A DNA stretch of 64,000 bases from Sphingorhabdus sp. EL138 (GCF_945890115.1 NZ_CAMDCK010000002.1:62001-126000), one strand, 5' to 3'; numbered from the stretch's first letter, positions 27,023 to 36,372 are shown. Translations and numbers: made by a program. Notes: a model not told the origin generated them from the letters alone.

Positions 27023-28531
27023 ATGCGTAAACTGTCATCCGCCCTTTTGGCATCCTGCCTGATCACCGCGCCATTGTTGGCGCAAGGCGCGCCTACTCCT
27101 GCGCCCGCCAAACCGCCGATCACCACTACCGCAGGCTATCTCAACGCTGGTGCAGCCGAGCTTGCACGGTTGGAGGCGGAGAAGCCCAACAATAATAAGG
27201 CGCGCAATGTCATCATCTTTATCGGCGACGGCATGGGCGTGAGCACGCTGACCGCCGGCCGGATTTTTGAGGGGCAGCAGCTTGGCCTCGACGGTGAATC
27301 CTATGTCGCGCAAATGGACCGTTTGCCGCACACCGCCTTAGTCAAAACTTACTCCCATGATGCGCAAGTGCCTGACAGCGCGCCGACCGCGACCGCGATT
27401 GTTGCGGGCATCAAAACCAAAAATGGCGTGATTGGCGTTGGCCCCGAAGCCATTGAGAATGACTGCGCCGCGACGGCGCCGTACAAGGTCCAATCCTTGT
27501 TCGGCATGGCGGAGGATCGCGGCCTTGCCACCGGCATCGTCTCCACCGCGACCATCACGCATGCCACGCCTGCCTCGACTTATGCCCACACCGCGCAGCG
27601 CGATTGGGAAGTCGACGCCAATATGCCCGCCGCGGCCAAGGCCGCTGGTTGCACCGACATTGCCCGGCAGATGGTCGAATGGCCGCATGGTGACGGGCTT
27701 GACGTCATGCTGGGTGGCGGGCGTCAGCATTTCATTCCGGCGACCATGGCGGACCCCGAATATGCCGACAGGAAAGGCAAGCGCGCCGATGGCAAAGATC
27801 TGGCCGCAAGCTGGGTCGCTGCCAACCCCAAGGGCGCATATGTGTGGAACCACGACAGTTTCGCCGCCGTTGACGCCAAGAAAACGACCAAGCTGCTGGG
27901 TCTGTTTGAACCATCGCATATGCAATTTGAGGCCGACCGGACGGCGGCGGGCGGCAAAGAACCATCGCTGGCCGAAATGACGACCAAGGCGATTGCGATG
28001 CTGTCGAAGAACCAAAAGGGCTATGTCCTGATGGTCGAAGCTGGCCGGATTGACCATGCCCATCATGGCGGCAATGCCCGCCGCGCCTTGCAAGACACCG
28101 TCGCGCTGAACGCGGCGCTCAAGGCCGCGATGGACAGCGTCGACCTGCGCGAAACGTTGATTGTCGTGACATCGGACCATAGCCATGTGTTCACGATCGC
28201 TGGCTATCCCGAGCGCGGGAACCCGATCCTTGGCGTGGTCTCTGCGCCCATTGGCACACCGACCCTGGCGATGGATGGAAAGGCCTACACCACCTTAGGC
28301 TATGCCAATGGCCCCGGCGCGGTGAATGCGGCCGAGCGCCCTGACCCGTCCAAACAGGACACCGAGGCGCTTAACTATCGCCAGCAATCGTTGATCAGCA
28401 TGTTCGCCGAAACGCATGGCGGTGACGATGTCGTTGCCCGCGCCGCTGGGCCAAAGGCGCATTTGTTCAAAGGCACGATTGAACAAAACACCATCTTCCA
28501 CATCATGCGCGCGGCGTTAGGTTTTAAGTAA
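27023..28531 (+). CDS. Alkaline phosphatase, PhoA-like
   Basis: Periplasmic phosphomonoesterase of the alkaline phosphatase superfamily. A Sec signal peptide (MRKLSSALLASCLITAPLLAQG) opens the protein. Metal and active-site residues are visible: IIFIGDGMG (Asp69), the nucleophile Ser119 in DSAPTAT (118-124), EAGRIDHAHHGG and TSDHSHVF. Length is 502 aa. The start at 27023 has GAGGAG upstream; the frame extends to 26996 without one. A Pho box upstream points to induction in phosphate starvation. The gene is the first after the repeat-filled gap. Confidence 0.93.
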   Translation: MRKLSSALLASCLITAPLLAQGAPTPAPAKPPITTTAGYLNAGAAELARLEAEKPNNNKARNVIIFIGDGMGVSTLTAGRIFEGQQLGLDGESYVAQMDRLPHTALVKTYSHDAQVPDSAPTATAIVAGIKTKNGVIGVGPEAIENDCAATAPYKVQSLFGMAEDRGLATGIVSTATITHATPASTYAHTAQRDWEVDANMPAAAKAAGCTDIARQMVEWPHGDGLDVMLGGGRQHFIPATMADPEYADRKGKRADGKDLAASWVAANPKGAYVWNHDSFAAVDAKKTTKLLGLFEPSHMQFEADRTAAGGKEPSLAEMTTKAIAMLSKNQKGYVLMVEAGRIDHAHHGGNARRALQDTVALNAALKAAMDSVDLRETLIVVTSDHSHVFTIAGYPERGNPILGVVSAPIGTPTLAMDGKAYTTLGYANGPGAVNAAERPDPSKQDTEALNYRQQSLISMFAETHGGDDVVARAAGPKAHLFKGTIEQNTIFHIMRAALGFK

Positions 28532-28599
28532 GGCCGCCTTGTAATTCCGGCAGTGCCGCCCACTTATCGGGTGCGGGGGTACTGCACCGGAGGAAGTTT

Positions 28600-28917
28600 A
28601 TGAAACGGATGATGACGATAGCCTTATTGTCGGCGGCGCTGGCAGGATGCGGTGAAGGCAGCGCGCTGAATGATACGGTTCAGATTAGCGTGCGTGAATC
28701 GCTGGTCGTGACCTGTACGACCGCAGCGGGTGAGCAGATTCCCGAAGGTATTGACGTCGATATCGGCACGGTCTGCGCCTGCGCGGCGGACAAGGTCATG
28801 GATGGCCAGAGCGTGTCAGACCTCGTCACCAACCCGCCAAGCCCGACAGAAGCCATGTCCAAGGTGCAAGCCTGTTTGCAGGAGCTTGGCCCCGTGAAAA
28901 TTGACGCCGCGGCCTAA
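28600..28917 (+). CDS. Small putative lipoprotein
   Basis: Unrecognised 105-residue protein. A short positively charged start and hydrophobic core end in a lipobox LAGC (Cys about residue 17). The mature part has four further Cys (VTCTT, TVCACA, QACLQ), suggesting disulfides. CGGAGGAAG precedes the ATG. It is 68 bases after the phosphatase gene on the same strand and could be co-transcribed. Function unknown. Confidence 0.72.
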   Translation: MKRMMTIALLSAALAGCGEGSALNDTVQISVRESLVVTCTTAAGEQIPEGIDVDIGTVCACAADKVMDGQSVSDLVTNPPSPTEAMSKVQACLQELGPVKIDAAA

Positions 28918-28933
28918 ATACAGCGCAAACAAA

Positions 28934-28966
28934 AACCCCGTCCGAGGGAGGGGACCGGACGGGGTT
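28934..28966 (-). terminator. Hairpin terminator on the minus strand with a C-rich loop
   Basis: Perfect 10-bp stem (AACCCCGTCC / GGACGGGGTT). On the minus strand it is followed by TTTTTG, so it terminates transcription coming from the fasciclin gene. On that strand the 13-base loop reads GGTCCCCTCCCTC, an anti-Shine-Dalgarno sequence that shares the 9-mer TCCCCTCCC with the small-RNA candidate at 5882. Confidence 0.82.
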
Positions 28967-29034
28967 CATTTGGTCCTCTTTCGCCTGCTAGGGGGAAATT
29001 GAGGACATTCCGGCCGCCGAAGCGGCCCGAAACT

Positions 29035-29628
29035 TTATGGCATAACGACCGTATCGACCAAATGGATCGTGCCGTTTGACGCAACCATGTCTGCCGCGGT
29101 CACGGTCGACTTGCCACCCTTGGCATCGGTCAGGACAATCTTATTACCGTTCATGTTGGCCTTCAGGCTGCCGCCATTAACCGTCTTGACGGTCGCGGTG
29201 CCTTTGCCGTCGCTGATCAACTTGGCAAGATCACCCGACTTCACATTGCCGGCGACGACATGATATGTCAGCAGGCTTGCCAGCTTGGCCTTGTTTTCCG
29301 GCTTCAACAAACTGTCGAGCGTTGCCTTGTCCAATTTAGCAAAGGCGGCATTGGATGGCGCAAAGACGGTGAATGGGCCAGTCCCCGACAAGGTTTCGCC
29401 AAGGCCAGCAGCAGTTATGGCGGTGACGAGAGTCGACACTTGCGGATTGTCTTGCGCCAATGCGACGATATTTTTGTTTTCGGTGGCTTCGGTGGCAACG
29501 ATATTGTCAGGTGCCATGGCGTCATCTTGTACGATTTCGGTTTCGGTTGGCGCAGGCTCGCTTCCGCTACATGCCGACAAAGCCAGCGCAGACAGGCCGA
29601 CGGCCCAGGTTAATGTCGATTTTTTCAT
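29035..29628 (-). CDS. Fasciclin (FAS1) domain lipoprotein
   Basis: Envelope protein with one fasciclin domain, a fold linked to cell adhesion. The N-terminus has a lipobox (ALSACSGSEP). The FAS1 H1 motif TVFAPSNAAFAKL (near residue 105) and the end YHVVAGNVKSGDL...NGTIHLVDTVVMP are diagnostic. An acidic linker of about 40 residues joins anchor and domain. It is monocistronic, with a hairpin GGCCGC/GCGGCC near 29012 and the terminator at 28934-28966 downstream. Confidence 0.92.
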   Translation of the reverse strand: MKKSTLTWAVGLSALALSACSGSEPAPTETEIVQDDAMAPDNIVATEATENKNIVALAQDNPQVSTLVTAITAAGLGETLSGTGPFTVFAPSNAAFAKLDKATLDSLLKPENKAKLASLLTYHVVAGNVKSGDLAKLISDGKGTATVKTVNGGSLKANMNGNKIVLTDAKGGKSTVTAADMVASNGTIHLVDTVVMP

Positions 29629-29741
29629 GATCTAAGTCCTTCTATATGGTTCCCCAATGCACAATAACGTCGCACGGGGCGGAATGGGTGCATAAGGCGG
29701 AAATATAGTTGGGCTTTACGTGCGGCGCGATATACGGGCGG

Positions 29742-30590
29742 ATGATGACTGGCCTTGCCCCTGTCCTGCGGGAAGTAACCGCTGCCCTTGAAGGCATTAG
29801 CCCGACACCGCGTTTAGACGCGGAGTTATTGCTGGCGCATGCGCTGGGCATCGACAGATCAACAATGTTGTTGCAGCAGCCAGACTTAAGCGCGCCCGAC
29901 AGCTATACTGGCCTGCTCGCCCGCCGGATGGCCGACGAGCCTGTGGCTTATATCACCGGGGTGCAGGCGTTTTGGGATCTTGAACTGTGTGTCACGCCGG
30001 ACGTGCTGATCCCCCGTGCAGACAGCGAGACGCTGCTTGCGGCCGCGATTACATGGTTTGGTGCCAAGGACGGGCCCATGCGTATTGCGGACCTTGGGAC
30101 AGGGTCAGGCGCGCTATTGCTCGCGGCCTTGTCTATATTTCCGGACGCCACGGGTATTGGCATTGATGCCAGCGCAAAGGCGCTTGCCGTCGCCAACGAT
30201 AATGCCAACCGCACCGGATTTGCCGACCGTGTCCAATGTGAACTGCGCGATTGGACCAAGGCAGGCTGGGCCGACGGGCTTGGACAATTCGACCTTATCC
30301 TGTGTAACCCGCCATATATTGAGGACGCCTGCATACTCGCCCCGATGGTGGCTGCGCATGAACCGCATAGCGCCTTGTTTGCGGGGGCAGACGGTCTGGA
30401 TGACTACCGAATTTTGGTCCCATCGCTGCGCGCATTGCTTAATTTAGGCGGAGTCGCCTTTTTCGAAATCGGATATAATCAGGCACAAGCCGTTCACCAA
30501 TTGGGCGCAAAAGAAGGATTTTTGACGGAATTACATCATGATCTTGCTGGTAATCCGCGGGTCATACGCTTTTCGCTTGGAATCGCATAA
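29742..30590 (+). CDS. prmC: Peptide chain release factor N5-glutamine methyltransferase
   Basis: Methylates the GGQ glutamine of release factors RF1 and RF2. The SAM-binding motif IADLGTGSGALLLA (near residue 108) and the catalytic NPPY (about 182-185) are present, with the N-terminal helical domain (LDAELLLAHALG) and AYITGVQAFWDLEL typical of PrmC/HemK. From the ATG at 29742 it has 282 aa. Usually prfA precedes it; here the neighbour upstream is a divergent fasciclin gene, and the DUF4167 gene follows, an arrangement frequent in alphaproteobacteria. Confidence 0.93.
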   Translation: MMTGLAPVLREVTAALEGISPTPRLDAELLLAHALGIDRSTMLLQQPDLSAPDSYTGLLARRMADEPVAYITGVQAFWDLELCVTPDVLIPRADSETLLAAAITWFGAKDGPMRIADLGTGSGALLLAALSIFPDATGIGIDASAKALAVANDNANRTGFADRVQCELRDWTKAGWADGLGQFDLILCNPPYIEDACILAPMVAAHEPHSALFAGADGLDDYRILVPSLRALLNLGGVAFFEIGYNQAQAVHQLGAKEGFLTELHHDLAGNPRVIRFSLGIA

Positions 30591-30773
30591 TAGTAGGACT
30601 AGGACAAAAGAGCTTCACAGCGAAAACTCCGATTTGATGGTTTTTTAGCGCGAAGCCGCCCCCCCAGCGCAGATGGACAAAGTATAAGGGTCAATGCTGA
30701 CCCGCGCGCAACCTAAAACGGGTTCAGGGGTTCCATGCAATCGAAGTGCTAAAAAGAGGACGGGTCAGCCCTG

Positions 30774-31556
30774 ATGAATACCAACAACAGGCAGCAGCCG
30801 AACAACAATCGTCGGCGCGGGCGCAATAATAACAACAACAATAACCGGCAACAAAATAACAATCGTAGTGGTTTTGACTATCAGAACCAGATTGATAACC
30901 GTGCGCGCGGCAACGCAGCGCAAATGTTAGAAAAATACAAAAAACTGGCGCAGGATGCGCAGTTCAATGGTGACCGCGTTAACGCGGAATATCATCTTCA
31001 GTTTGCCGACCATTATTTCCGCGTGCTCGCCGATTTCCGTGGTCGCCAAGAAGCGCGTCAGGAACAACAAGGCGAGCGCCGCCCACGTGAGGATGCACGC
31101 GACGAAAATCGCGATGATCGCGACGATTGGCAGAATGACGACCGCACGACGAATTATGATCGCTCCCCCAATTACGACGATCAGCCCTCATCCGTGAATG
31201 ATGACGCGGAAGACGCATCCGATGAGGAATCTAACAACAGCGAACCACGCGGTCAGCAGCGCGATATGCGCGCGCGCCGTCCAGAACGCAGTGAGCGTGT
31301 TGAGCGCAATGACCGCAGCGAACGTCCAGAACGTAGCGAACGTCCGGCAAATACCCGCAATGCAAATCGCGGCCCGCGCCGCCATCACAGCGAAGACGTT
31401 GACGATGCCCCGGCTGGCCTAGATCTTGCGGTATTGCCGCCATCAATTGCGATTTCTTCCAGCGACAATGATGCCGCCGAAAAGCCGGCGCGTAAGCCAC
31501 GCGCCCGCCGCGTGAAGCCCGCTGGTGAAGATCAGGTTACCGCCGCTGCCGAATGA
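30774..31556 (+). CDS. DUF4167 domain protein, Asn-rich N-terminus, probably RNA-binding
   Basis: The first 33 residues are almost only Asn, Arg and Gln (runs of N). Then comes the DUF4167 helical domain (IDNRARGNAAQMLEKYKKLAQDA...LQFADHYFRVLADF), followed by a long Arg/Glu/Asp-rich disordered tail. Alphaproteobacteria carry this next to prmC. The composition suggests a nucleic-acid-associated protein, but no function is established. GAGGACGG lies upstream. The 183-base gap before it shows no other gene. Confidence 0.88.
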   Translation: MNTNNRQQPNNNRRRGRNNNNNNNRQQNNNRSGFDYQNQIDNRARGNAAQMLEKYKKLAQDAQFNGDRVNAEYHLQFADHYFRVLADFRGRQEARQEQQGERRPREDARDENRDDRDDWQNDDRTTNYDRSPNYDDQPSSVNDDAEDASDEESNNSEPRGQQRDMRARRPERSERVERNDRSERPERSERPANTRNANRGPRRHHSEDVDDAPAGLDLAVLPPSIAISSSDNDAAEKPARKPRARRVKPAGEDQVTAAAE

Positions 31557-31612
31557 TTACGGTCAGGATGTATTGGGAATGTAAACTGGCGCTGGATTAG
31601 TTTCCGGCGCCT

Positions 31613-32008
31613 TCAACCCTCTGGCAAGGGCCGTGGTTTGTGGTTTTCGTCTAACGCCACGAAGGTGAATAATCCCTCGGTGACCTTCACCTCTTGTTGG
31701 CCACGTTCGCGTGTGGCTATCACCTCAACCCGAACACCCATCGACGTCCGTCCGCGATGTTCAAGCGTTGCATAGACCGAGATAATGTCGCGCAACAATA
31801 TCGGCGCGATAAACGCCATTTTTTCGATCGCGACCGTGGCACAGGCACCCTGCGCGATACGGCCCGCCACTATGCCGCCTGCCTGATCCATCATGCCAAG
31901 CACCCAGCCGCCAAAGATGTGGCCATTGGCGTTGATATCCGCCGGCCCTGGGATGACGCGCAAAACCGGGTCCTTGCGTTGAGGCAAGTTTCGAATATTT
32001 TCCGTCAC
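31613..32008 (-). CDS. Acyl-CoA thioesterase, YciA-like hotdog protein
   Basis: Single-hotdog thioesterase of 131 aa. The family core is seen in DINANGHIFGGWVLGMMDQAGGIVA (catalytic Asp in MMDQAG), followed by KMAFIAPILLRDIISVYA and RTSMGVRVEV. It hydrolyses short to medium acyl-CoAs. Its ATG overlaps the TGA of the upstream gene (ATGA at 32005-32008), so the two are translationally coupled. Confidence 0.87.
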   Translation of the reverse strand: MTENIRNLPQRKDPVLRVIPGPADINANGHIFGGWVLGMMDQAGGIVAGRIAQGACATVAIEKMAFIAPILLRDIISVYATLEHRGRTSMGVRVEVIATRERGQQEVKVTEGLFTFVALDENHKPRPLPEG

Positions 32009-32298
32009 CGGTCGGCTTCATCCTCAAACGGATCATCAATGGCTTCATCATGGCCCGACCCGCTGGACAAGAAAACCAAGCCCATCAGCGCCGCTGTAAG
32101 CATGATTGCGCCAAAAATTGCGCCTGTGGTCGCTATGAAGAAATGGATGGAAACCATACCATTCTGCCACCAGAATGTCCCCAATGCGATGGCGGTCACA
32201 AATATTGTAACGCCAAACATCCACCGCATCAGACGCCAATATCGCTGCCATGCGAAGTTAGCATATTCGGGATCATCGAGGCGGGAGGGACGAGTCAT
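32005..32298 (-). CDS. Small hypothetical membrane protein, two helices
   Basis: A 97-residue protein with a charged N-terminus (MTRPSRLDDPEYANFAWQRY), two membrane helices (MFGVTIFVTAIALGTFWW and FFIATTGAIFGAIMLTAALMGLVFL) and an acidic tail. Not recognised. The frame is open to 32388, but that would run into the divergent CBS gene, so the ATG at 32298 is better. It overlaps the thioesterase start by 4 bp. Confidence 0.68.
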   Translation of the reverse strand: MTRPSRLDDPEYANFAWQRYWRLMRWMFGVTIFVTAIALGTFWWQNGMVSIHFFIATTGAIFGAIMLTAALMGLVFLSSGSGHDEAIDDPFEDEADR

Positions 32299-32362
32299 AG
32301 CTTGATAAGGCGTTCTTATGCTATAAGTTCCATCCGGGGCAAGGACATAAGGGAGAGAGTCG

Positions 32363-32791
32363 ATGACGATTTCTGCAATACTGGCCAATCACCATGCGGA
32401 CATATTTACGGCATTGCCGCACGAAAGCGTGGGGGACGTCGTCACCCGATTGGCTAAAAACCGTATTGGCGCGCTTCCTGTCGTCGATGGCACCTGCGTG
32501 ATTGGCATCTTTTCCGAACGCGACATAATATATGGCGTTGCCAAGCATGGTGGAGATTTTCTGACTAAAACAGTTGCGGAGACGATGACAGCACCTGCCA
32601 TTACCGTCGCACCGGACACTGCTGTCTTGTCCGCCCTATCGCTGATGTCGAAACGACGTATCCGGCATTTGCCTGTCATCAAGGATGATGCACTTATCGG
32701 CTTTGTCTCAATCGGCGACTTGGTCAAACACCGGATTGAAAAAATCGAAACCGAAGCTGCTGCCATGCGCGATTACATCAGCATGGCGTGA
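32363..32791 (+). CDS. CBS domain pair protein
   Basis: Stand-alone tandem CBS protein of 142 aa. CBS1 spans about residues 15-70 (VGDVVTRLAKNRIGALPVVDG...IFSERDII) and CBS2 about 80-130 (TVAPDTAVLSALSLMSKRRIRHLPVIKDDALIGFVSIGDLV). Such proteins sense adenine nucleotides or regulate partners; the partner is not evident. GGGAGAG precedes the ATG. Confidence 0.9.
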   Translation: MTISAILANHHADIFTALPHESVGDVVTRLAKNRIGALPVVDGTCVIGIFSERDIIYGVAKHGGDFLTKTVAETMTAPAITVAPDTAVLSALSLMSKRRIRHLPVIKDDALIGFVSIGDLVKHRIEKIETEAAAMRDYISMA

Positions 32792-32813
32792 AAAAAGTCT
32801 CCACCCGTTCATA

Positions 32814-33569
32814 TTATCGCGGTTGCGATGGCGTCGTAACCTTGGCGGAAGAGGCCGCGACGGGCTGCGTTGTCACTGGCGGAGTCATAATGTTGTTGGC
32901 AGGGTTATAAGCAGGCTTTGGCGCATATTTCATGTTCCAATCCGCCAGTTCAAGTTCATATTTTGCATACGCATTGTAGAAATTGACAAATACATTGTCG
33001 ATATCGGCAAGGCCGCCCATGGCATATTCGGGCAAGGCGCCTTTAGGCACCTGATTAGCCTCTTGCAGCTTGCGTAACGCCATATCACAATATTGCGCGC
33101 GCACGGGCGGTAGAGCGAAATAATTGTACAAATCCGTCATCCGCGTGTCGCGGATACGCAGGCCATTCTGCTTTGGATAACGTTTCACATATTCGCGGTC
33201 GACCGACTTGCTGGTTTTCGACAGCAGCACCTTATGAATGACAATGAACTTGTTATAATCGGTTGCGATTTGGCCCCATACCGGCCCCTGACAGTTAAGC
33301 GCGGCAACGTTTAAAGCGGCACGGAAATGCCATATCTGCTCGTCCCGGCTGAGGCCGCGATTAGGCGTTACGCGAATGCCATCAACACCGATGGACGGGA
33401 GGGTCATCGACAATGCAGCGCCGCCGGGTGGTAACGGCATAGAAGGAATAGATGGTGGCGGGGGTGGAAGCTGAACCGGAACAGGCGCAACCTTTACCGG
33501 CGGTGGCGCACACGCGGCGATAGCCGTGACGAGGATGAGTGCTGCTAGATTTTTAACGCCCCGGCGCAT
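32814..33569 (-). CDS. Hypothetical proline-rich lipoprotein
   Basis: A 251-residue protein whose N-terminus shows a lipobox (TAIAACAPPP), then a proline-rich linker (about residues 20-50) and a folded region with conserved-looking WHFRAALNVAALNCQGP and YCDMALRKL. It resembles no family I can name. The start at 33569 has GGAGAAT seven bases upstream; the frame extends to 33674 without one. It lies downstream of the yccA gene, beyond that gene's terminator. Confidence 0.7.
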   Translation of the reverse strand: MRRGVKNLAALILVTAIAACAPPPVKVAPVPVQLPPPPPSIPSMPLPPGGAALSMTLPSIGVDGIRVTPNRGLSRDEQIWHFRAALNVAALNCQGPVWGQIATDYNKFIVIHKVLLSKTSKSVDREYVKRYPKQNGLRIRDTRMTDLYNYFALPPVRAQYCDMALRKLQEANQVPKGALPEYAMGGLADIDNVFVNFYNAYAKYELELADWNMKYAPKPAYNPANNIMTPPVTTQPVAASSAKVTTPSQPR

Positions 33570-33650
33570 TATGAATTCTCCGATGTTATCAGCCTCATTC
33601 CAACAAGATTTTGCGTGGAAAGAAAAGCCTTGTTCGACCAAATCCCTAAG

Positions 33651-33681
33651 AAAAATGGCCCAGTGGTTTACCACCGGGCCA
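33651..33681 (-). terminator. Terminator after the Bax inhibitor-1 gene
   Basis: TGGCCC pairs with GGGCCA, extended inward by GTGG/CCAC with one mismatch between. On the minus strand the hairpin is followed by five T. It lies 32 bases beyond the stop of the 33713-34462 gene. Confidence 0.82.
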
Positions 33682-33712
33682 TAATGATCTGTTCAAACTG
33701 AACCGCGGATGA

Positions 33713-34462
33713 TTATTCGCGGTTGCCCAAGAAGCTGAGCAGGAACTGGAACATGTTGATGAAGTCCAGATAGAGCGTCAGCGCGCCCATGATCGCTGCC
33801 TTGCCGATGAAGTCAGAATTCGAACTGCGCAATTGCAGATAGGTATTCTTGATCATCTGCGTGTCATAAACGGTAAGGCCTGCAAAGATCAGCACGCCAG
33901 CAGCGCTCACAACCCACTGCAAGGTGCTCGACTGGAACCAGATATTGGCAAGTGATGCAACGAGCAGGCCGACAACGCCCATGATCAGAAACGTGCCCAT
34001 GCCGCTCAGGTCCTTCTTGGTCGTATACCCGACAAGGCTAAGCCCGGCAAAGGCCGCTGCCGTCGCAAAGAAAGTCGTTGCGATCGACGCCCCTGTATAA
34101 ACCAAGAAGATTGTCGACATCGACAGCCCCATCAGACCCGCAAAGGCCCAGAAACAGGCCTGCAATGCGCCAGTCGACAGCTTGTTCAAGCCGAAGTTCA
34201 TTACCAGAATCAGCGCAAGCGGTGACAGGATGATAACCCAGCGCAACGCGCCGCCGTTGATCATCAGATTCTGACCAAAGGCGCTACTTGCAAACAACAT
34301 CGCGACGATGCCAGTCAGCAAAACGCCCGACGCCATATAGTTGTAAACCTTGAGCATGTGCGAACGCAGACCGGCGTCAAAAGCGACGTCACCGGCGCGT
34401 GAGCCGACACCTGCAAGACTTGACTGGGTCCCGGTTACCCGTGGATCGGACCACTGTGCCAT
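33713..34462 (-). CDS. Bax inhibitor-1/YccA family membrane protein
   Basis: Seven hydrophobic segments can be counted across 249 residues, with a soluble N-terminus of about 35 residues. Family-typical pieces are MASGVLLTGIVAML, the Asp-containing LTVYDTQMIKNTY near residue 210, and LTLYLDFINMFQFLLSFLGNRE at the end. Members act as pH-sensitive Ca2+ leak channels or membrane-protease modulators. It is a single gene with its own terminator, divergent from the MFS transporter. Confidence 0.92.
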   Translation of the reverse strand: MAQWSDPRVTGTQSSLAGVGSRAGDVAFDAGLRSHMLKVYNYMASGVLLTGIVAMLFASSAFGQNLMINGGALRWVIILSPLALILVMNFGLNKLSTGALQACFWAFAGLMGLSMSTIFLVYTGASIATTFFATAAAFAGLSLVGYTTKKDLSGMGTFLIMGVVGLLVASLANIWFQSSTLQWVVSAAGVLIFAGLTVYDTQMIKNTYLQLRSSNSDFIGKAAIMGALTLYLDFINMFQFLLSFLGNRE

Positions 34463-34739
34463 GACTTATTTCTCCTCAAAACACGGCAATATAGCCGTAA
34501 GCCCAGTATATTGGATGAAATCGTTCCAGATTCAAGCAAAACACGACATGAAACGTAACGTTTTTTACAGATGATGACAAAAAGGAGGTCTTTGCCCCGC
34601 CGGTTTCCCTCATGACCGCAACTATACCGACATCATGGCCGTGATTGCGCCATTCGTGAATCGGGTTGCACCGCTTGGCTGTTCTGCTAGCCACAAAGCA
34701 AGAGGGCGCAAACGGCCTGATAGGGAGAGTGATGTGCGT

Positions 34740-36353
34740 ATGACGACCGAGGGTGACAACAACAACGTCGTTTTACCAGAACCCGAAGCGTCATTGCCCG
34801 AGGCAAGCAGTTACAGCTGGTACGTGCTTGTGGTGCTGGTTGTCGTTTACATCCTCAACTTCGTCGACCGACAAATCCTCAGCATCTTGGCAGTCGATAT
34901 CAAGGCAGACCTTGGCCTGACCGACGCAGATATGGGCTTTTTGGGCGGCGCGGCTTTTGCCGTGTTTTACGCATTGTTTGGCATTCCTCTCGGGCGGCTT
35001 GCGGACAATTGGAGCCGGGTGAAGCTGCTGTCGATTGGGCTTGCGATGTGGTCGGTCATGACTGCCTTGTCAGGCTTTGCGCGCAATCAAGCCGAATTGA
35101 CCATCGCACGCATGGGCGTTGGCGTTGGCGAGGCGACTGCCAGCCCAACAGCCTATTCCCTGATCTCCGATTATTTTCCCAAAAGGCAGCGCGCGACCGC
35201 GCTCGCCATTTATTCGTCCGGTCTTTATATTGGCGGCGGTGTGTCGTTGTTCATTGGCGCACTGATCGTCCAAGGCTGGAACGAAGCCTATCCGCAAGGT
35301 GGGCCACTTGGACTGGTCGGTTGGCAAGCGGCGTTTCTCGCCGTTGGTATTCCAGGCGTTTTGGTAGGATTATGGGTCGCAAGTCTGCGCGAACCTGCGC
35401 GCGGGGCAATGGACGGTCTTAGCACGCCTGCGCACCCTGCCCCTTTCCGCGCGTTTGTGAGCGATCTGTCGATGATCGTCCCGCCCTTTACTCTGCTCGG
35501 CGCTTGGCAACGCGGCCCCGCGGCACTGGCTATCAATGTCGCGACCGGCGCGGCAATTGCGGCCTTTGCGTATTGGATGATCCAACTCACCGGCAATTTC
35601 CCGCAATGGTCCGCTGTTGGCTTTGGTTATTATGCCGTTTTCTCATGGGCATCGACGCTCCGCGCCAAGGACCCTGCGACCTTCCGTCTGATTTGGGGCA
35701 CGCCTGCCTTTATCTGCACAACCATCGGCTATGGCCTTGTCGCTTTGGTCGCCTACGCCCTTGCGTTCTGGTCTGCGCCTTATGCTGAAGTCGTTCTTGG
35801 CCTGCCAAAGCAGGAACTGGCCTTTATCCTCGGCGCGAATGGTGCAGTCAGTGGCTTCTTGGGCGTAATCGCGGGTGGCCGCGTTGCAGACGCCCTGCGT
35901 ACAAAAAATGCCGCCGGCCGTATTCTTGTCATCATTCTCGGCGTCCTCGGCCCGATCATTCCTATCGCTATTGGCTACACCACCGATAATGCGATTCTAT
36001 TCTACGTCATGAACTTCCTTGCAGGCATGCTGGGCGCGACGGCACTCGGCGCGGCAGCAGCCACGACGCAAGACCTTGTCCTGCCGCGCATGCGTGGCAC
36101 CGCAACGGCTGCGTTTTTCTTGGGTACCACGCTCGTCGGCTTGTCGTTTGGACCTTATATGGTCGGGCAGATCTCTGACCTTGCGGGAACGATGGTCGAT
36201 GGCAAGCTGGTCGGCGATTTGCGCGTTGGCATCCTGTCGCTCATCGCCGTTGCACCTGTTGCCTTGGCCTTGTTGATCGCCGCCTATCGCACGGTGCCAA
36301 AGGCCGAGCAGAGTATCGTCGAGCGCGCACGTGACGCAGGTGAACCGGCTTAA
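34740..36353 (+). CDS. MFS transporter, spinster-like
   Basis: Twelve-helix transporter of the major facilitator superfamily. After a polar tail of about 25 residues come FVDRQILSILAVDIKADLGLTDADMGFLGGAAFAVFYALFGIPLGRLAD (helices 1-2, with the loop 2-3 motif GRLADNWSRVK) and RMGVGVGEATASPTAYSLISDYFP, as in spinster-type members. The substrate is unknown. AGGGAGAG precedes a GTG at 34734 (two residues longer) and the ATG at 34740; either may be the start. The frame reaches back to 34635, but without support. Confidence 0.88.
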   Translation: MTTEGDNNNVVLPEPEASLPEASSYSWYVLVVLVVVYILNFVDRQILSILAVDIKADLGLTDADMGFLGGAAFAVFYALFGIPLGRLADNWSRVKLLSIGLAMWSVMTALSGFARNQAELTIARMGVGVGEATASPTAYSLISDYFPKRQRATALAIYSSGLYIGGGVSLFIGALIVQGWNEAYPQGGPLGLVGWQAAFLAVGIPGVLVGLWVASLREPARGAMDGLSTPAHPAPFRAFVSDLSMIVPPFTLLGAWQRGPAALAINVATGAAIAAFAYWMIQLTGNFPQWSAVGFGYYAVFSWASTLRAKDPATFRLIWGTPAFICTTIGYGLVALVAYALAFWSAPYAEVVLGLPKQELAFILGANGAVSGFLGVIAGGRVADALRTKNAAGRILVIILGVLGPIIPIAIGYTTDNAILFYVMNFLAGMLGATALGAAAATTQDLVLPRMRGTATAAFFLGTTLVGLSFGPYMVGQISDLAGTMVDGKLVGDLRVGILSLIAVAPVALALLIAAYRTVPKAEQSIVERARDAGEPA

Positions 36354-36372
36354 TCGAACGATTAAATTCGTC

